DNA of 64,000 nucleotides from Planctomycetota bacterium (GTDB lineage Bacteria > Planctomycetota > MHYJ01 > JACQXL01 > JACQZI01), in NCBI GenBank assembly GCA_016207825.1, contig JACQZI010000007.1, positions 186,001 to 250,000 on the forward strand. Direction: 5' to 3'. This document shows positions 34,229 to 41,941 of this stretch, piece after piece. Position 1 is the stretch's first letter. Each line of letters opens with the position of its first letter. The notes below the pieces were generated by a model, which worked only from the letters and a program-made list of their open reading frames with translations, was not told the DNA's origin and made no database searches. The translations under genes and the position numbers were made by a program.

Positions 34229-35614
34229 ATGACAGAAGATACGATAATTGCCGTGGCAACACCTGCCGGCTATTCGCTCGGGGCGGTTATCCGCCTTAGC
34301 GGTCCTTTGGCGCTAAAGCTCGTCCGGAAGGCATTCCGCCCGGCAAACGCCCTGCGCCTTAACCGCCGCAGTATTCAAGGCCAGCTTATTTTGGAATCTC
34401 CGGGCGTGCGCATTCCCGTTACATTATATATAATGAAAACCCCCGGCTCTTATACCGGGGAGGATATCGCGGAAATCCATACCTTTGGGGTGCCGCCGCT
34501 CCTTAAGATACTCCTCGATTATTTCATCTCCAAAGGCGCGCGTTTAGCCCAGCCGGGCGAATTCACCCGCCGGGCGTTCCTCAATAACCGGATGGATTTA
34601 ACCCAGGCGGAATCGGTCCTGGCTATCATCAAGGCGCGTAACGACCGCGAACTCTCCATGGCTGTCAATCAGCTAAAAGGCGATTTCTCCAATGAAACCC
34701 ACTGCCTGAATAAAACCATAAAAGACCTCTTAAGCCGCCTTGAGCTCTCGCTTGATTTCTCAGACCAGGATATCGAAATTATTAAGGATGGCGAGATAAG
34801 GAATTCCGTTGATAAGCTGATAAGGGAAATATCCGGCTTACTTAAAGGCGAGCAATCGAAAACCGTATTCAAGGAAGGCATCTCTCTGGTTATCTGCGGA
34901 AGGCCCAATGTGGGGAAATCCAGCCTCTTTAACCGACTCTTGAAAAAAGAGCGCGCCGTGGTCATGCCGCTTGCCGGCACCACCCGCGACGTTATCGAAG
35001 CGGACTTCAAAGTAAAAGGCCATGGCTACCGGCTCTTTGATACGGCAGGGCTGGGCAAAACAAACGATAAAACCGGCATCCAGGAAATCGCCGCCCGGCA
35101 AACCAAAGGGGTTATCGGTCAGGCGGATATGTTCTTATTCGTCATTGACGGGAGTCGGCAGGTTTGCGATGAAGACCTGAAAATACTGCGCCGCCTGCCG
35201 CCTGAAAGGGTCTTGCTCATTATCAATAAAAGCGACCTCGCCCAGCCTGCCTCGCCGTCAGGCGGGAAGGCAACTGATGAATCCGTGCGGCGTAAGTTAA
35301 AGTATAAAGGCATCATCTGCCGTGTTTCGGCGCTTAAGGGGAGCGGAATAACAGAACTGGCTAAACATTTGAAAGGCTTATTGAAAGAGAGTAAAACGGA
35401 TAAGTCATCGGCTCCCTATATCATCAGCGCCCGCTACCGTGAAAATCTAACACGTGCCTTGGACGCACTGAAGCGCGCGAAAAATACACCGTCAACAGAA
35501 CTCGTTGCCTTTGAACTGCGCGAGGCATTGAACCATATCGGAAATATCACCGGGGCAACTACGCCGGAGGATGTGTTGAATAATATATTCGCCAGGTTCT
35601 GCATAGGAAAGTAA
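34229..35614 (+). CDS. mnmE: tRNA modification GTPase MnmE
   Basis: With its partner MnmG it modifies uridine 34 of certain tRNAs. The 461-residue protein is complete: N-terminal tetrahydrofolate-binding domain (TIIAVATPAGYSLGAVIRLS and PGSYTGEDIAEIHTFG), helical domain, and G domain with G1 GRPNVGKSS near residue 224, TTRDV, DTAGLG and NKSD. The obligatory C-terminal motif is FCIGK. A short insertion after NKSDLAQP is encoded by a palindromic REP-like stretch near 35243-35275. The stop codon overlaps the first base of a gene-less palindromic element. Confidence 0.95.
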   Translation: MTEDTIIAVATPAGYSLGAVIRLSGPLALKLVRKAFRPANALRLNRRSIQGQLILESPGVRIPVTLYIMKTPGSYTGEDIAEIHTFGVPPLLKILLDYFISKGARLAQPGEFTRRAFLNNRMDLTQAESVLAIIKARNDRELSMAVNQLKGDFSNETHCLNKTIKDLLSRLELSLDFSDQDIEIIKDGEIRNSVDKLIREISGLLKGEQSKTVFKEGISLVICGRPNVGKSSLFNRLLKKERAVVMPLAGTTRDVIEADFKVKGHGYRLFDTAGLGKTNDKTGIQEIAARQTKGVIGQADMFLFVIDGSRQVCDEDLKILRRLPPERVLLIINKSDLAQPASPSGGKATDESVRRKLKYKGIICRVSALKGSGITELAKHLKGLLKESKTDKSSAPYIISARYRENLTRALDALKRAKNTPSTELVAFELREALNHIGNITGATTPEDVLNNIFARFCIGK

Positions 35615-35687
35615 CACACCCCCACCCCCCCTCTCCAGAGGGGAGTTTTTTAGTCCCCTCTAATAAGAGGGGATAAAGGGGTGTGTG
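35614..35687. repeat. Gene-less ACACACCCC...GGGGTGTGT palindromic element
   Basis: One half reads ACACACCCCCACCCCC-CC followed by CTCTCCAGAGGGGAG. The other half, inverted, reads TCCCCTCTAATAAGAGGGGA followed by TAAAGGGGTGTGT. The same half-elements flank the DUF559 gene 7.4 kb away at 43015-43116 and 43470-43502. Here the halves are separated by only about seven bases and enclose no gene. Confidence 0.78.
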
Positions 35688-35712
35688 ATTAAAGCGATAC
35701 GGCTTTTATTTA

Positions 35713-35740
35713 TTGACGCTGTGATAAAAAATCGTATCTT
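35713..35740 (+). promoter_or_regulatory. Possible promoter of tmk
   Basis: TTGACG at 35713-35718 and TATCTT at 35735-35740 have a 16-base spacer. A REP-like palindrome lies between it and the gene. Confidence 0.4.
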
Positions 35741-35759
35741 ATAGAGAGTTTTAAAGAAT

Positions 35760-35797
35760 TGTCCCGACCCCGCAAAGCGGGATCGGGACGTCCGATT
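35760..35797. repeat. REP-like GC-rich palindromic element
   Basis: GTCCCGACCCCGCAAAGCGG and GATCGGGACGTCCGATT form nested palindromes. It sits in the leader of tmk. Confidence 0.6.
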
Positions 35798-35822
35798 AAC
35801 ATTGATTGATGGTGGGGACGAA

Positions 35823-36431
35823 ATGGCTGCTAAATTTATTGTTATAGACGGGCCGGACGGCTGCGGAAAATCCACCCAGGCGAAACTGCTGGCAGGCTAC
35901 CTTAAGAAGAAACATTTTAAGGTGCTGAACCTGCGCGAGCCGGGCGGCACTCCGATAAGCGAGAAGATACGCCGTATCCTCCTTGACCCGGCAAACAGCC
36001 GTATGACTGTCCCGACAGAGCTCTTCCTTTACATGGCAAGCCGCGCGCAACTGGTGGATGAAGTAATCAAGCCGGCTCTTGATAAAGGCGTAATAGTCAT
36101 TTGCGGAAGGTTTTTATCATCCACGATTGTGTATCAGGGCATTGCCGGCGGCATTGGCAGAAAACTGGTGGAAGATATGGGCAGGATTGCCACCCAGGGA
36201 ACGGTGCCGGACTTAACCATCATATTGGATATCCATCCGGAAAAAGGATTAAAGCGCAAGAAGACTAAACCGGACCGGATGGAGAAAAAAGAAATAGCGT
36301 TTCATGCCAAGGTGCGGAAAGGATTCCTGAAGCTGGCAAAAGAAAACCCGGCAAGGTATAAGGTAATCCCGTCAACCGGCTCGATAAACTCCATCCACCA
36401 AAAGATTATCTCTCTTGTCGGTATTGGGTAA
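35823..36431 (+). CDS. tmk: Thymidylate kinase
   Basis: It phosphorylates dTMP to dTDP. From the ATG at 35823, preceded by GGGGACGA, it has 202 residues. The P-loop is GPDGCGKST, followed by LREPGGTPISEKIR, where the DR/LREPGG motif contacts substrate. The CGRFLSSTIVYQGI segment corresponds to the usual DRY/F-S-S-xAYQ motif. In the lid, KTKPDRMEKK lacks the usual arginine-rich pattern but keeps D-R-x-E. A TTG at 35802 is a possible but less likely start. Confidence 0.92.
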   Translation: MAAKFIVIDGPDGCGKSTQAKLLAGYLKKKHFKVLNLREPGGTPISEKIRRILLDPANSRMTVPTELFLYMASRAQLVDEVIKPALDKGVIVICGRFLSSTIVYQGIAGGIGRKLVEDMGRIATQGTVPDLTIILDIHPEKGLKRKKTKPDRMEKKEIAFHAKVRKGFLKLAKENPARYKVIPSTGSINSIHQKIISLVGIG

Positions 36432-36589
36432 AACCGTCAACGGGGTTAAACTAGATTGAATTAAATAAGCTCTCCCCCGGAATTAGCGAATAAACCCATT
36501 CCCATATTCTATAACTCTAAAACGGACTGAATCAAACACAACTTTTCCTGTTCCACGATTAAACGGGAAAAACTATTTAAACTAACCCG

Positions 36590-37022
36590 TTAATAACGAT
36601 ACGATACTACTCTGCCGAATTTAAGTCCCCCTTTCATATCTTATGGGGAATTATTGCGTTTAGGGCTAAAAAATAGGGGGTGGGGTATGGGTAGGTAATT
36701 AGACCTATACCCCTTGCGGATTCATAGGGTAGGGGGTGGGGGGAGGTATCCTACCTATCCCGGATGGGTATCCCGGTAATGCCGGACCTATATCCCAGCC
36801 CATAATCTGAAAAGGCCATATGGGGGGCGGGAAAATGGGATAGTCCTCCCGGAATAATGGGTTAGGGGTAGGGGGGAGGTATCCTACCTATGCCGGGGGA
36901 ATATCCGGCTAATGCGGTGATACTACCCCGCCTCAGGATGACAAGGAGAGGTATGGGTAGCGGATTCGTGGGGTAGCCATGGGGGAGAGGTATACTACCT
37001 ATCCCTCTCCCATACCCCTTAA
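36590..37022. repeat. Intergenic G/C-run region with imperfect long repeats
   Basis: No gene is visible in this roughly 430-base stretch. Two imperfect copies about 132 bases apart contain GGGGGGAGGTATCCTACCTA (near 36738 and 36871) followed by a CCGG-rich tail, and a third, partial copy reads GGGGGAGAGGTATACTACCTA (near 36980). AGGTATCCTACCT is itself palindromic. Multiple G3-G6 runs on one strand could form G-quadruplexes or strong hairpins. The stretch at 36432-36590 shows nothing. Confidence 0.6.
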
Positions 37023-37132
37023 GGAAAAACTGATTAAATGAGAATTTAAAAGATGATAGGAAACAGAATGCAGATTACAATGGTTCTCTAAATTTACGCG
37101 GGGACGTTAAATTCATCATGCACTGATTTTAC

Positions 37133-37160
37133 TTGACTTTTCGGGAAATATTGGTAAAAT
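37133..37160 (+). promoter_or_regulatory. Promoter of the TPR gene
   Basis: TTGACT at 37133-37138 and TAAAAT at 37155-37160 have a 16-base spacer. TTAGGAATAAT upstream of the ATG may serve as ribosome binding site. Confidence 0.55.
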
Positions 37161-37179
37161 TACTCTTAGGAATAATAAA

Positions 37180-37563
37180 ATGGTAAAGAAAAACGACAAT
37201 TTATTTTCCGATTTCGAGATGGCCCTCTACGAGGCGGCGGTCCGCTCCAATCCCAATAACGAGGAAGCCCTGCGCGCCCTCGGCTACCTCTACACCAAAA
37301 AGAGAAACCATACGAAAGCCCTGACCATAGACCGCAAACTCTGTTTCCTGCGTCCCGATGATTCGGTCGTCCATTATAACCTCGCCTGCAGCCTTTCCAA
37401 CCTGGGCAAAATCGAGGATTCGCTCGAAGCCCTTGAGATGGCGATACTTTTAGGCTATAGCGACGTACGCCATATGGAAAAAGACCCGGATTTGGATAAT
37501 ATCCGCAACGAACCGCGCTATCTCGAGATAGTGGAAAAGATGAAGGGAAAATCAAAGGCCTAG
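37180..37563 (+). CDS. Small TPR-repeat protein
   Basis: A 127-residue cytoplasmic protein with two to three tetratricopeptide repeats: NPNNEEALRALGYLYTKKRN, then PDDSVVHYNLACSLSNLGKI-EDSLEALEMAI, and a C-terminal half-repeat. The end (MEKDPDLDNIRNEPRYLEIV) is the common capping sequence of such TPR proteins. It probably acts as a protein-protein adaptor. It has its own promoter and no obvious functional neighbours. Confidence 0.82.
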   Translation: MVKKNDNLFSDFEMALYEAAVRSNPNNEEALRALGYLYTKKRNHTKALTIDRKLCFLRPDDSVVHYNLACSLSNLGKIEDSLEALEMAILLGYSDVRHMEKDPDLDNIRNEPRYLEIVEKMKGKSKA

Positions 37564-37564
37564 T

Positions 37565-37641
37565 TAGTTCATTGGTTCACAAGTTCAACTGTTCATCAGA
37601 TTGATTTTTTATAGTATCATCTGCTAAATCCGCCTAATCAA
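37565..37641. repeat. Fragments of two dispersed low-complexity repeats
   Basis: GTTCATTGGTTCACAAGTTC (37567-37590) resembles the words at 14610-14640. TCATCTGCTAAATCCGCCTA (37618-37637) matches the inverted repeats that flank the 155-residue unknown gene at 39567 and 40081. Confidence 0.55.
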
Positions 37642-37671
37642 CTCAATCGGCACCCCTACGAGTGCTCCCTG

Positions 37672-38106
37672 TTATTCGGGTGTCCCCGAAGCAAAGCGGA
37701 GCGGGGTGTACGAAATGATGCCTTTGTCAGCATCGACACGGATATGCGTGCCGGTGGGGATTTCTGAAATAAACTTTGGGCTTAGGTCGCAGACGAACGG
37801 AATCTTCGATAGTATCGCGCCTTCGGTCAAATTATAATCCGGCGCTTTTATGGTCACGAGAGCCGCCGGCGCGGCATGTTTCTTTACCAGCGTCATCAAG
37901 ACCACACAGCCCCCTGAAGAGCCCTTGGATTCCTTGAAAACGAGTATCTTCCCTTTAAGCGTTTTGCCTTTATTGGGATTGGATGGGGCGATGATTTCGC
38001 CGGTCTCTAAATCCACATCGCCCAGGAAGGAAAAGCTCTCTGGACAGATAAGGGCCTCGCCGGAGGCGGTGCCCCTGACAACCTTACGCACTTTATATTT
38101 GTTCAT
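37672..38106 (-). CDS. Aconitase X swivel domain subunit (DUF126)
   Basis: From the ATG at 38106 it has 144 residues. The swivel domain is seen as VRGTASGEALICPESFSFLG, DVDLETGEIIAP, LKGKILVFKESKGSSGG and the ILSKIPFV segment. It is the small subunit of aconitase X enzymes. In archaea the two-subunit form is phosphomevalonate dehydratase; other bacterial AcnX proteins act on cis-3-hydroxy-L-proline. The last dozen residues are encoded by a REP-like repeat. The large subunit gene lies upstream on the same strand, 142 bases away, with repeats between them. Confidence 0.85.
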   Translation of the reverse strand: MNKYKVRKVVRGTASGEALICPESFSFLGDVDLETGEIIAPSNPNKGKTLKGKILVFKESKGSSGGCVVLMTLVKKHAAPAALVTIKAPDYNLTEGAILSKIPFVCDLSPKFISEIPTGTHIRVDADKGIISYTPLRFASGTPE

Positions 38107-38119
38107 ATTTATACCACAT

Positions 38120-38262
38120 CCCACTCCTCCCGTCCCGCAAAGCGGGACGGGATTCGGGGACGCCCGATTATTTAAAATACCTGTAGGGGCGGACTCTCAC
38201 GAATCAGACAAATCACACTAATCATTCGTGCCATTCGTTCTATTCGTCTTATTCGTGTTCTA
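38120..38262. repeat. REP-like palindrome and ATTCGTG-type repeat between aconitase X subunits
   Basis: CCCGTCCCGCAAAGCGGGACGG (38127-38148) is a palindrome. Then CTCACGAATCAGACAAATCA and its inverted partner ATTCGTGCCATTCGTTCTAT (38196-38261) form a second palindromic block. The block runs into the end of the large-subunit gene. Confidence 0.6.
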
Positions 38263-39559
38263 CCAATCTCCCCTTCAAAGCACTTTCTATACATCTATCC
38301 GTATCGGCCAAAGCGGTATTGCATCCAATCAAATCTTTGACATAGCGCACCATCTTGACGCTATCCGTGACCATATTCCGGACATTCGGCACCTTTAATC
38401 CGTATTCACGGCAGGTCGATTGCCTCATATGGCTTTCCACCGGGCAGGTATCTGCCACCACCTTCGCACCGGCGGATTCTATGGTTTTGATATAGCCGGA
38501 ATATTCCGCCTGCTTTCTGGTCATGCGGTTCGTGCATATCCAGAAGCGGACATCTTTCCTGACGCGCCTGCCCGCCAGTTTCCGGGCGACGTATTCTATC
38601 TGCGCCAGGTTATAATGGGGACATCCGAGCGTGACGAAATCAATTTCCGCGCCCGGCTCAATATTATTCACCTGATTGTAGACATCATCTAAATCCTTTT
38701 CCCTGATTTCATAGGCGTCTTTGGGGACTTTGCCGTCTTTGAACGCCTCTTTCACGGTCCGCGCTTCCGGTGTAACGCCGGGGATATGGAAGAGCGTTAC
38801 CGAGCCGGAGGTTGCCAGAGCAGCGCCGAAGCCAATCAGGAAGTCGGTTCGTTGTAAAATGGAAGAGTTGTCAGTTGTTAGTTGTTGGCGGTTAGCTTTG
38901 GGTAATTGGATAACGGGGATATCGCTCCCAACTATTTTGCCTATAATAAATCCGAGGGCGCACCAGGCATCATAAGTCTTTAAGCGTTCGGGAGGAATCA
39001 TCACCTTAAATAGATGCGTGCCATAGCGGTTTTCAGGGAGGAGATATCCCATCAACGGATATTTTCCGGTCACGGCGGAGAAGCGGGTAAAGAGTCCGCC
39101 GCGGTTAGTCCGCGCGCCCAGGACCGAATTAAAATAAATAATCGCACTGCTTTCGACCGAGGCGATGTAACTGCCGAAAGGCGGGACGAATCCCAATAAT
39201 TGCGGGGTGCAGGTATAGGTTTCCAGAATGCCCATGGAACGGTGCGCCGGCTCGACCTCGGCCTGAAGCCGGGCGAGCTTTGCCGGTATGCCGGTAATAG
39301 AGGGTTTTTCCAAATCAGCGCAGAGCGTGGAGGTGGTGGTCGGCACACGAACCTTGGCGCCCCTTTTGGCGTAGCGGACGAGGTCCTCGATATCGCCGTA
39401 ATAGATGCCCATCTCCGCCGGGTAGTGGCAATAGGAGATATCGACTAAGCGCGGTGCATTGAACGCCTCGCCGAACTGGATGATGTAATCCATCGCCTCG
39501 GCAACGACCTTACCTTCAGCGCCGCCGCGCATCCGTTTTTCCGAATCAGTTAATTTCAT
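38249..39559 (-). CDS. Aconitase X catalytic subunit (DUF521)
   Basis: A 436-residue dehydratase subunit with family signatures: VDISYCHYPAEM, EVEPAHRSMGILE, LGCPHYNLAQI and CPVESHMRQ, the last two containing likely Fe-S cysteines. It works with the DUF126 swivel subunit. Candidate reactions are dehydration of phosphomevalonate (archaeal-type mevalonate pathway) or of a hydroxyproline; no neighbouring gene decides. A segment NRQQLTTDNSSILQ near residue 225 comes from an in-frame low-complexity DNA insertion (AACAACTAACAACTGACAAC). The C-terminal tail (LVEHE) lies within ATTCGTG repeat DNA. Confidence 0.88.
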   Translation of the reverse strand: MKLTDSEKRMRGGAEGKVVAEAMDYIIQFGEAFNAPRLVDISYCHYPAEMGIYYGDIEDLVRYAKRGAKVRVPTTTSTLCADLEKPSITGIPAKLARLQAEVEPAHRSMGILETYTCTPQLLGFVPPFGSYIASVESSAIIYFNSVLGARTNRGGLFTRFSAVTGKYPLMGYLLPENRYGTHLFKVMIPPERLKTYDAWCALGFIIGKIVGSDIPVIQLPKANRQQLTTDNSSILQRTDFLIGFGAALATSGSVTLFHIPGVTPEARTVKEAFKDGKVPKDAYEIREKDLDDVYNQVNNIEPGAEIDFVTLGCPHYNLAQIEYVARKLAGRRVRKDVRFWICTNRMTRKQAEYSGYIKTIESAGAKVVADTCPVESHMRQSTCREYGLKVPNVRNMVTDSVKMVRYVKDLIGCNTALADTDRCIESALKGRLVEHE

Positions 39560-39566
39560 AAAATTC

Positions 39567-39596
39567 TGTAAGCGGATTAAGCTGATTTAGCAGATA
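39567..39596 (+). repeat. Left terminal repeat of the 155-residue unknown gene
   Basis: TGTAAGCGGATT-AAGCTG-ATTTAGCAGAT matches, inverted, the sequence at 40081-40110. Confidence 0.72.
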
Positions 39597-39614
39597 ACTT
39601 TAAAATCAAGTTAA

Positions 39615-40061
39615 TTATTCTTCTATAACAATTCTTTTATTTTCATCCCATTTTTCTCTATATATTTTCCCTCCGGCCGTAGCAAAATACATATCTCCAT
39701 TCTTGAATTGTATATCCCATGGTTCATAGCCTGCACTATTGCCGAAGGTTTGAATTTTAATACCCCCTTCAAACTCAAACACCAAATCTGCTGTTATAAT
39801 ATCATTATTAAAATCGATTATCTTTTTGCCTTTTAGCATTTCCATGACATTTTTCGCCACATTCACGGGTTTCGGCAAACCATAAATATGCCCCTCATCA
39901 CCACTTGCTTGCCTGATTTGTTTGGTATCAATAATTCTCCACGGGGTACTAACCCTGACAAATGCATCTTCGTTAAATACAAATAACCAATCCAATGATT
40001 CTTTTTGAAATATAATTTTAGTGATTTCTCGCCCTATAAACAATGCTTTATCTATTTTCAT
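39615..40061 (-). CDS. Hypothetical small beta-rich protein between inverted repeats
   Basis: From the ATG at 40061, preceded by AAGGGCGAAA, it has 148 residues (155 from the upstream alternative start at 40082). The pattern resembles small all-beta proteins of the DUF6188 type (IGREITKIIFQKESLDWLFV, ADLVFEFEGGIKIQTFG, YEPWDIQF), but I am not certain of the family. It fills the space between acnX and the CocE-like gene exactly, with inverted TGTAAGCGGATTTAGCAGAT repeats at both edges and somewhat higher A+T than its neighbours. This suggests a cassette insertion. Confidence 0.6.
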   Translation of the reverse strand: MKIDKALFIGREITKIIFQKESLDWLFVFNEDAFVRVSTPWRIIDTKQIRQASGDEGHIYGLPKPVNVAKNVMEMLKGKKIIDFNNDIITADLVFEFEGGIKIQTFGNSAGYEPWDIQFKNGDMYFATAGGKIYREKWDENKRIVIEE

Positions 40062-40080
40062 CTTTTCGCCCTTAATAATC

Positions 40081-40110
40081 ATCTGTTTAATCTGCTAAAT
40101 CCGCTTACAA
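40081..40110 (-). repeat. Right terminal repeat of the 155-residue unknown gene
   Basis: The complement reads TTGTAAGCGGATTTAGCAGA followed by TTAAACAGAT, nearly identical to the left repeat at 39567-39596 but in opposite orientation. Confidence 0.72.
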
Positions 40111-40114
40111 AAAC

Positions 40115-41821
40115 TCATGGTTTAATCTCCGGCCCCAACGCCTTTTCCGGAACCACGTCCACGACCAATGCGCTTGGATAATCTTTCGTATGATAAACCG
40201 CCTGATGGGCAAGGCGGGGTTTCGTTTCATACGCTTGGTCGGTATCGGTATTCAGATGCGGAGAAAATTTAGGGACGGCGCTGGAGGAGATTTCCAGCCG
40301 TATCTGGTGGCCTTTCAGGAAGCGCATCCCGGTCGCCCACATATCAACCGTCACTTTATAAACTTTGCCGGGAGAGAGCCATTCCGGCTTTTCCAGTGAG
40401 TTCCTGAATTCCGCGCGCTGGATGCCATCGCAGAGTTGAATCGCCTTGCCATTGGGCCAGACATCCACGAGCTTGCCGGTGAAATCCGTGCCCTTAACAT
40501 CCGTGGAGACATAAAGCTCGGCAAACACCCTGCCGCAGATAATCACATCCTTCTTTAACGGCGGCGTGGAATAGACCAGGACATCCATCCGGCGCTCTAT
40601 CGCCTGCTGGTCGCAGGCTTCGCCCAGCTGTAGGCTTATCGGGTCGGTGACATACGGCACCGGGTCTTTGGGGTCGTAGGTATACCTATCCGTCTTTTCG
40701 GTAGTGGAAGGTTTTTTCTCGCTCATCACCCCGTCGCCGAGCAATGAATTGGCATTGCCGTTGCTATGTAGATAGAATTCTGTGGTAACTGCCTTGGGAA
40801 TGGGCCAATCGGAAACGCCGTGCCATTTATTTTCTCCCATGATAAATATTCGTCCTCTCGGTTCGCGCTTTTTATCATACACTTCTTCGGTAAGATGGCG
40901 GGCGAAGAATTTAAGGATGATGGAATTCATGTCTATGAGCGCCTTGGGGCCGAAATCTATTTCGCCGACCTTGCTCGAGACATTTAACTTATGCGCCCAG
41001 CAGCCGATAATCAGTTTCTGCGCATCGCGCGCCTTGGGTGTTTTGGCGCGGGCCCTCATTCCTGGGAAATTCTTATAGGTGGAAATGCCGTCATCATCAT
41101 ACCAGCCGCAGATATGCAAAGCCGGAATATTAATTTTATTCCATAGATGCATATAAGAAACCTCTTTCCACCACTTATCAAAGGTCGGGTGGTCCATCCA
41201 GTTTTGCCAGGTTCGGCTTTGCATGCCGACCGCCTCATCGAGTTTGCGCAGAGGCAGATAAGTATAAAATTTATTCCAGTTGATATTGGCGAGGTTCTGG
41301 TTGGTCTTGCCGAAGACCATAAGCCCCCAGACAATCATATTCCAGAAGAAGGCGCCGTTCTGGTAAGGGACGTTGATGACCGGGTCGGGCAAAGCTACAA
41401 GCGGGACAATGGCCTTCAGTTTGGGATGGAACGAAGCGGCGCCCATCCAGGAGGTGTAGCCTTCGTAACTGCCGCCCATCATGCCGATATTGCCGTTTGA
41501 GAAATCCTGTTTGGCGAGCCAGGAGATGGTATCAAAGGCGTCCTTTTTCTCATAGCGGAAGGGCTCCCATTCGCCTTCGCTGTCGTGGCGTCCGCGGCAA
41601 TCTTGGAAGGCGTAAACAAACCCGCGCTGGGCGAACCAGACTTTCGCGACCAGGCGCAGGGAATCGTGGTTGCCATAAGGCGTGCGGCTTAGGATTACCG
41701 GAAAAGGGCCTTTGCCCTTGGGGAGGTAGATGTCGGTGGAAAGCCTGACCCCGTCCCGCATCCTTATTTTGATATCAATCCTTTGCTCCACTTCGTATTT
41801 CTTAGTTAAGCTTGTTATCAT
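40115..41821 (-). CDS. CocE/NonD-family alpha/beta hydrolase (X-Pro dipeptidase-like)
   Basis: The start at 41821 is preferred because GAAGGTGAT lies seven bases upstream, giving 568 residues. The catalytic serine is in GGSYEGY, and other family segments are RMRDGVRLSTDIYLPKG, PYGNHDS and CRGRHDSEGEWEPF. The C-terminal jelly-roll domain contains KGHQIRLEISSSAVPKF. Relatives hydrolyse acyl, ester or prolyl-peptide bonds. There is no signal peptide, so it is cytoplasmic. It is followed by repeats and the dipeptidase remnant. Confidence 0.88.
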   Translation of the reverse strand: MITSLTKKYEVEQRIDIKIRMRDGVRLSTDIYLPKGKGPFPVILSRTPYGNHDSLRLVAKVWFAQRGFVYAFQDCRGRHDSEGEWEPFRYEKKDAFDTISWLAKQDFSNGNIGMMGGSYEGYTSWMGAASFHPKLKAIVPLVALPDPVINVPYQNGAFFWNMIVWGLMVFGKTNQNLANINWNKFYTYLPLRKLDEAVGMQSRTWQNWMDHPTFDKWWKEVSYMHLWNKINIPALHICGWYDDDGISTYKNFPGMRARAKTPKARDAQKLIIGCWAHKLNVSSKVGEIDFGPKALIDMNSIILKFFARHLTEEVYDKKREPRGRIFIMGENKWHGVSDWPIPKAVTTEFYLHSNGNANSLLGDGVMSEKKPSTTEKTDRYTYDPKDPVPYVTDPISLQLGEACDQQAIERRMDVLVYSTPPLKKDVIICGRVFAELYVSTDVKGTDFTGKLVDVWPNGKAIQLCDGIQRAEFRNSLEKPEWLSPGKVYKVTVDMWATGMRFLKGHQIRLEISSSAVPKFSPHLNTDTDQAYETKPRLAHQAVYHTKDYPSALVVDVVPEKALGPEIKP

Positions 41822-41842
41822 AAAATCACCTTCTAATCTTTT

Positions 41843-41932
41843 AACACGAATCACACGAACAAAGACAAATCACACAAATAAGAAAAGATAATTACATTCG
41901 TGATATTCGTCTCATTTGTGTCATTCGTGTTT
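41843..41932. repeat. Gene-less inverted repeat with ATTCGTG words
   Basis: The left arm AACACGAATCACACGAACAA is answered by the right arm ATTCGTCTCATTTGTGTC followed by ATTCGTGTT in inverted orientation, around an A-rich centre of about 15 bases. A related block lies at 38196-38261. Confidence 0.65.
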
Positions 41933-41941
41933 ATCTGCAAT

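Noticed and set aside
36432-37179. tRNA or other stable RNA gene in the largest gene-free gap
   Set aside because: No cloverleaf, TψC-like GTTCxAxxC motif or CCA end is visible. Only G-run repeats are present.
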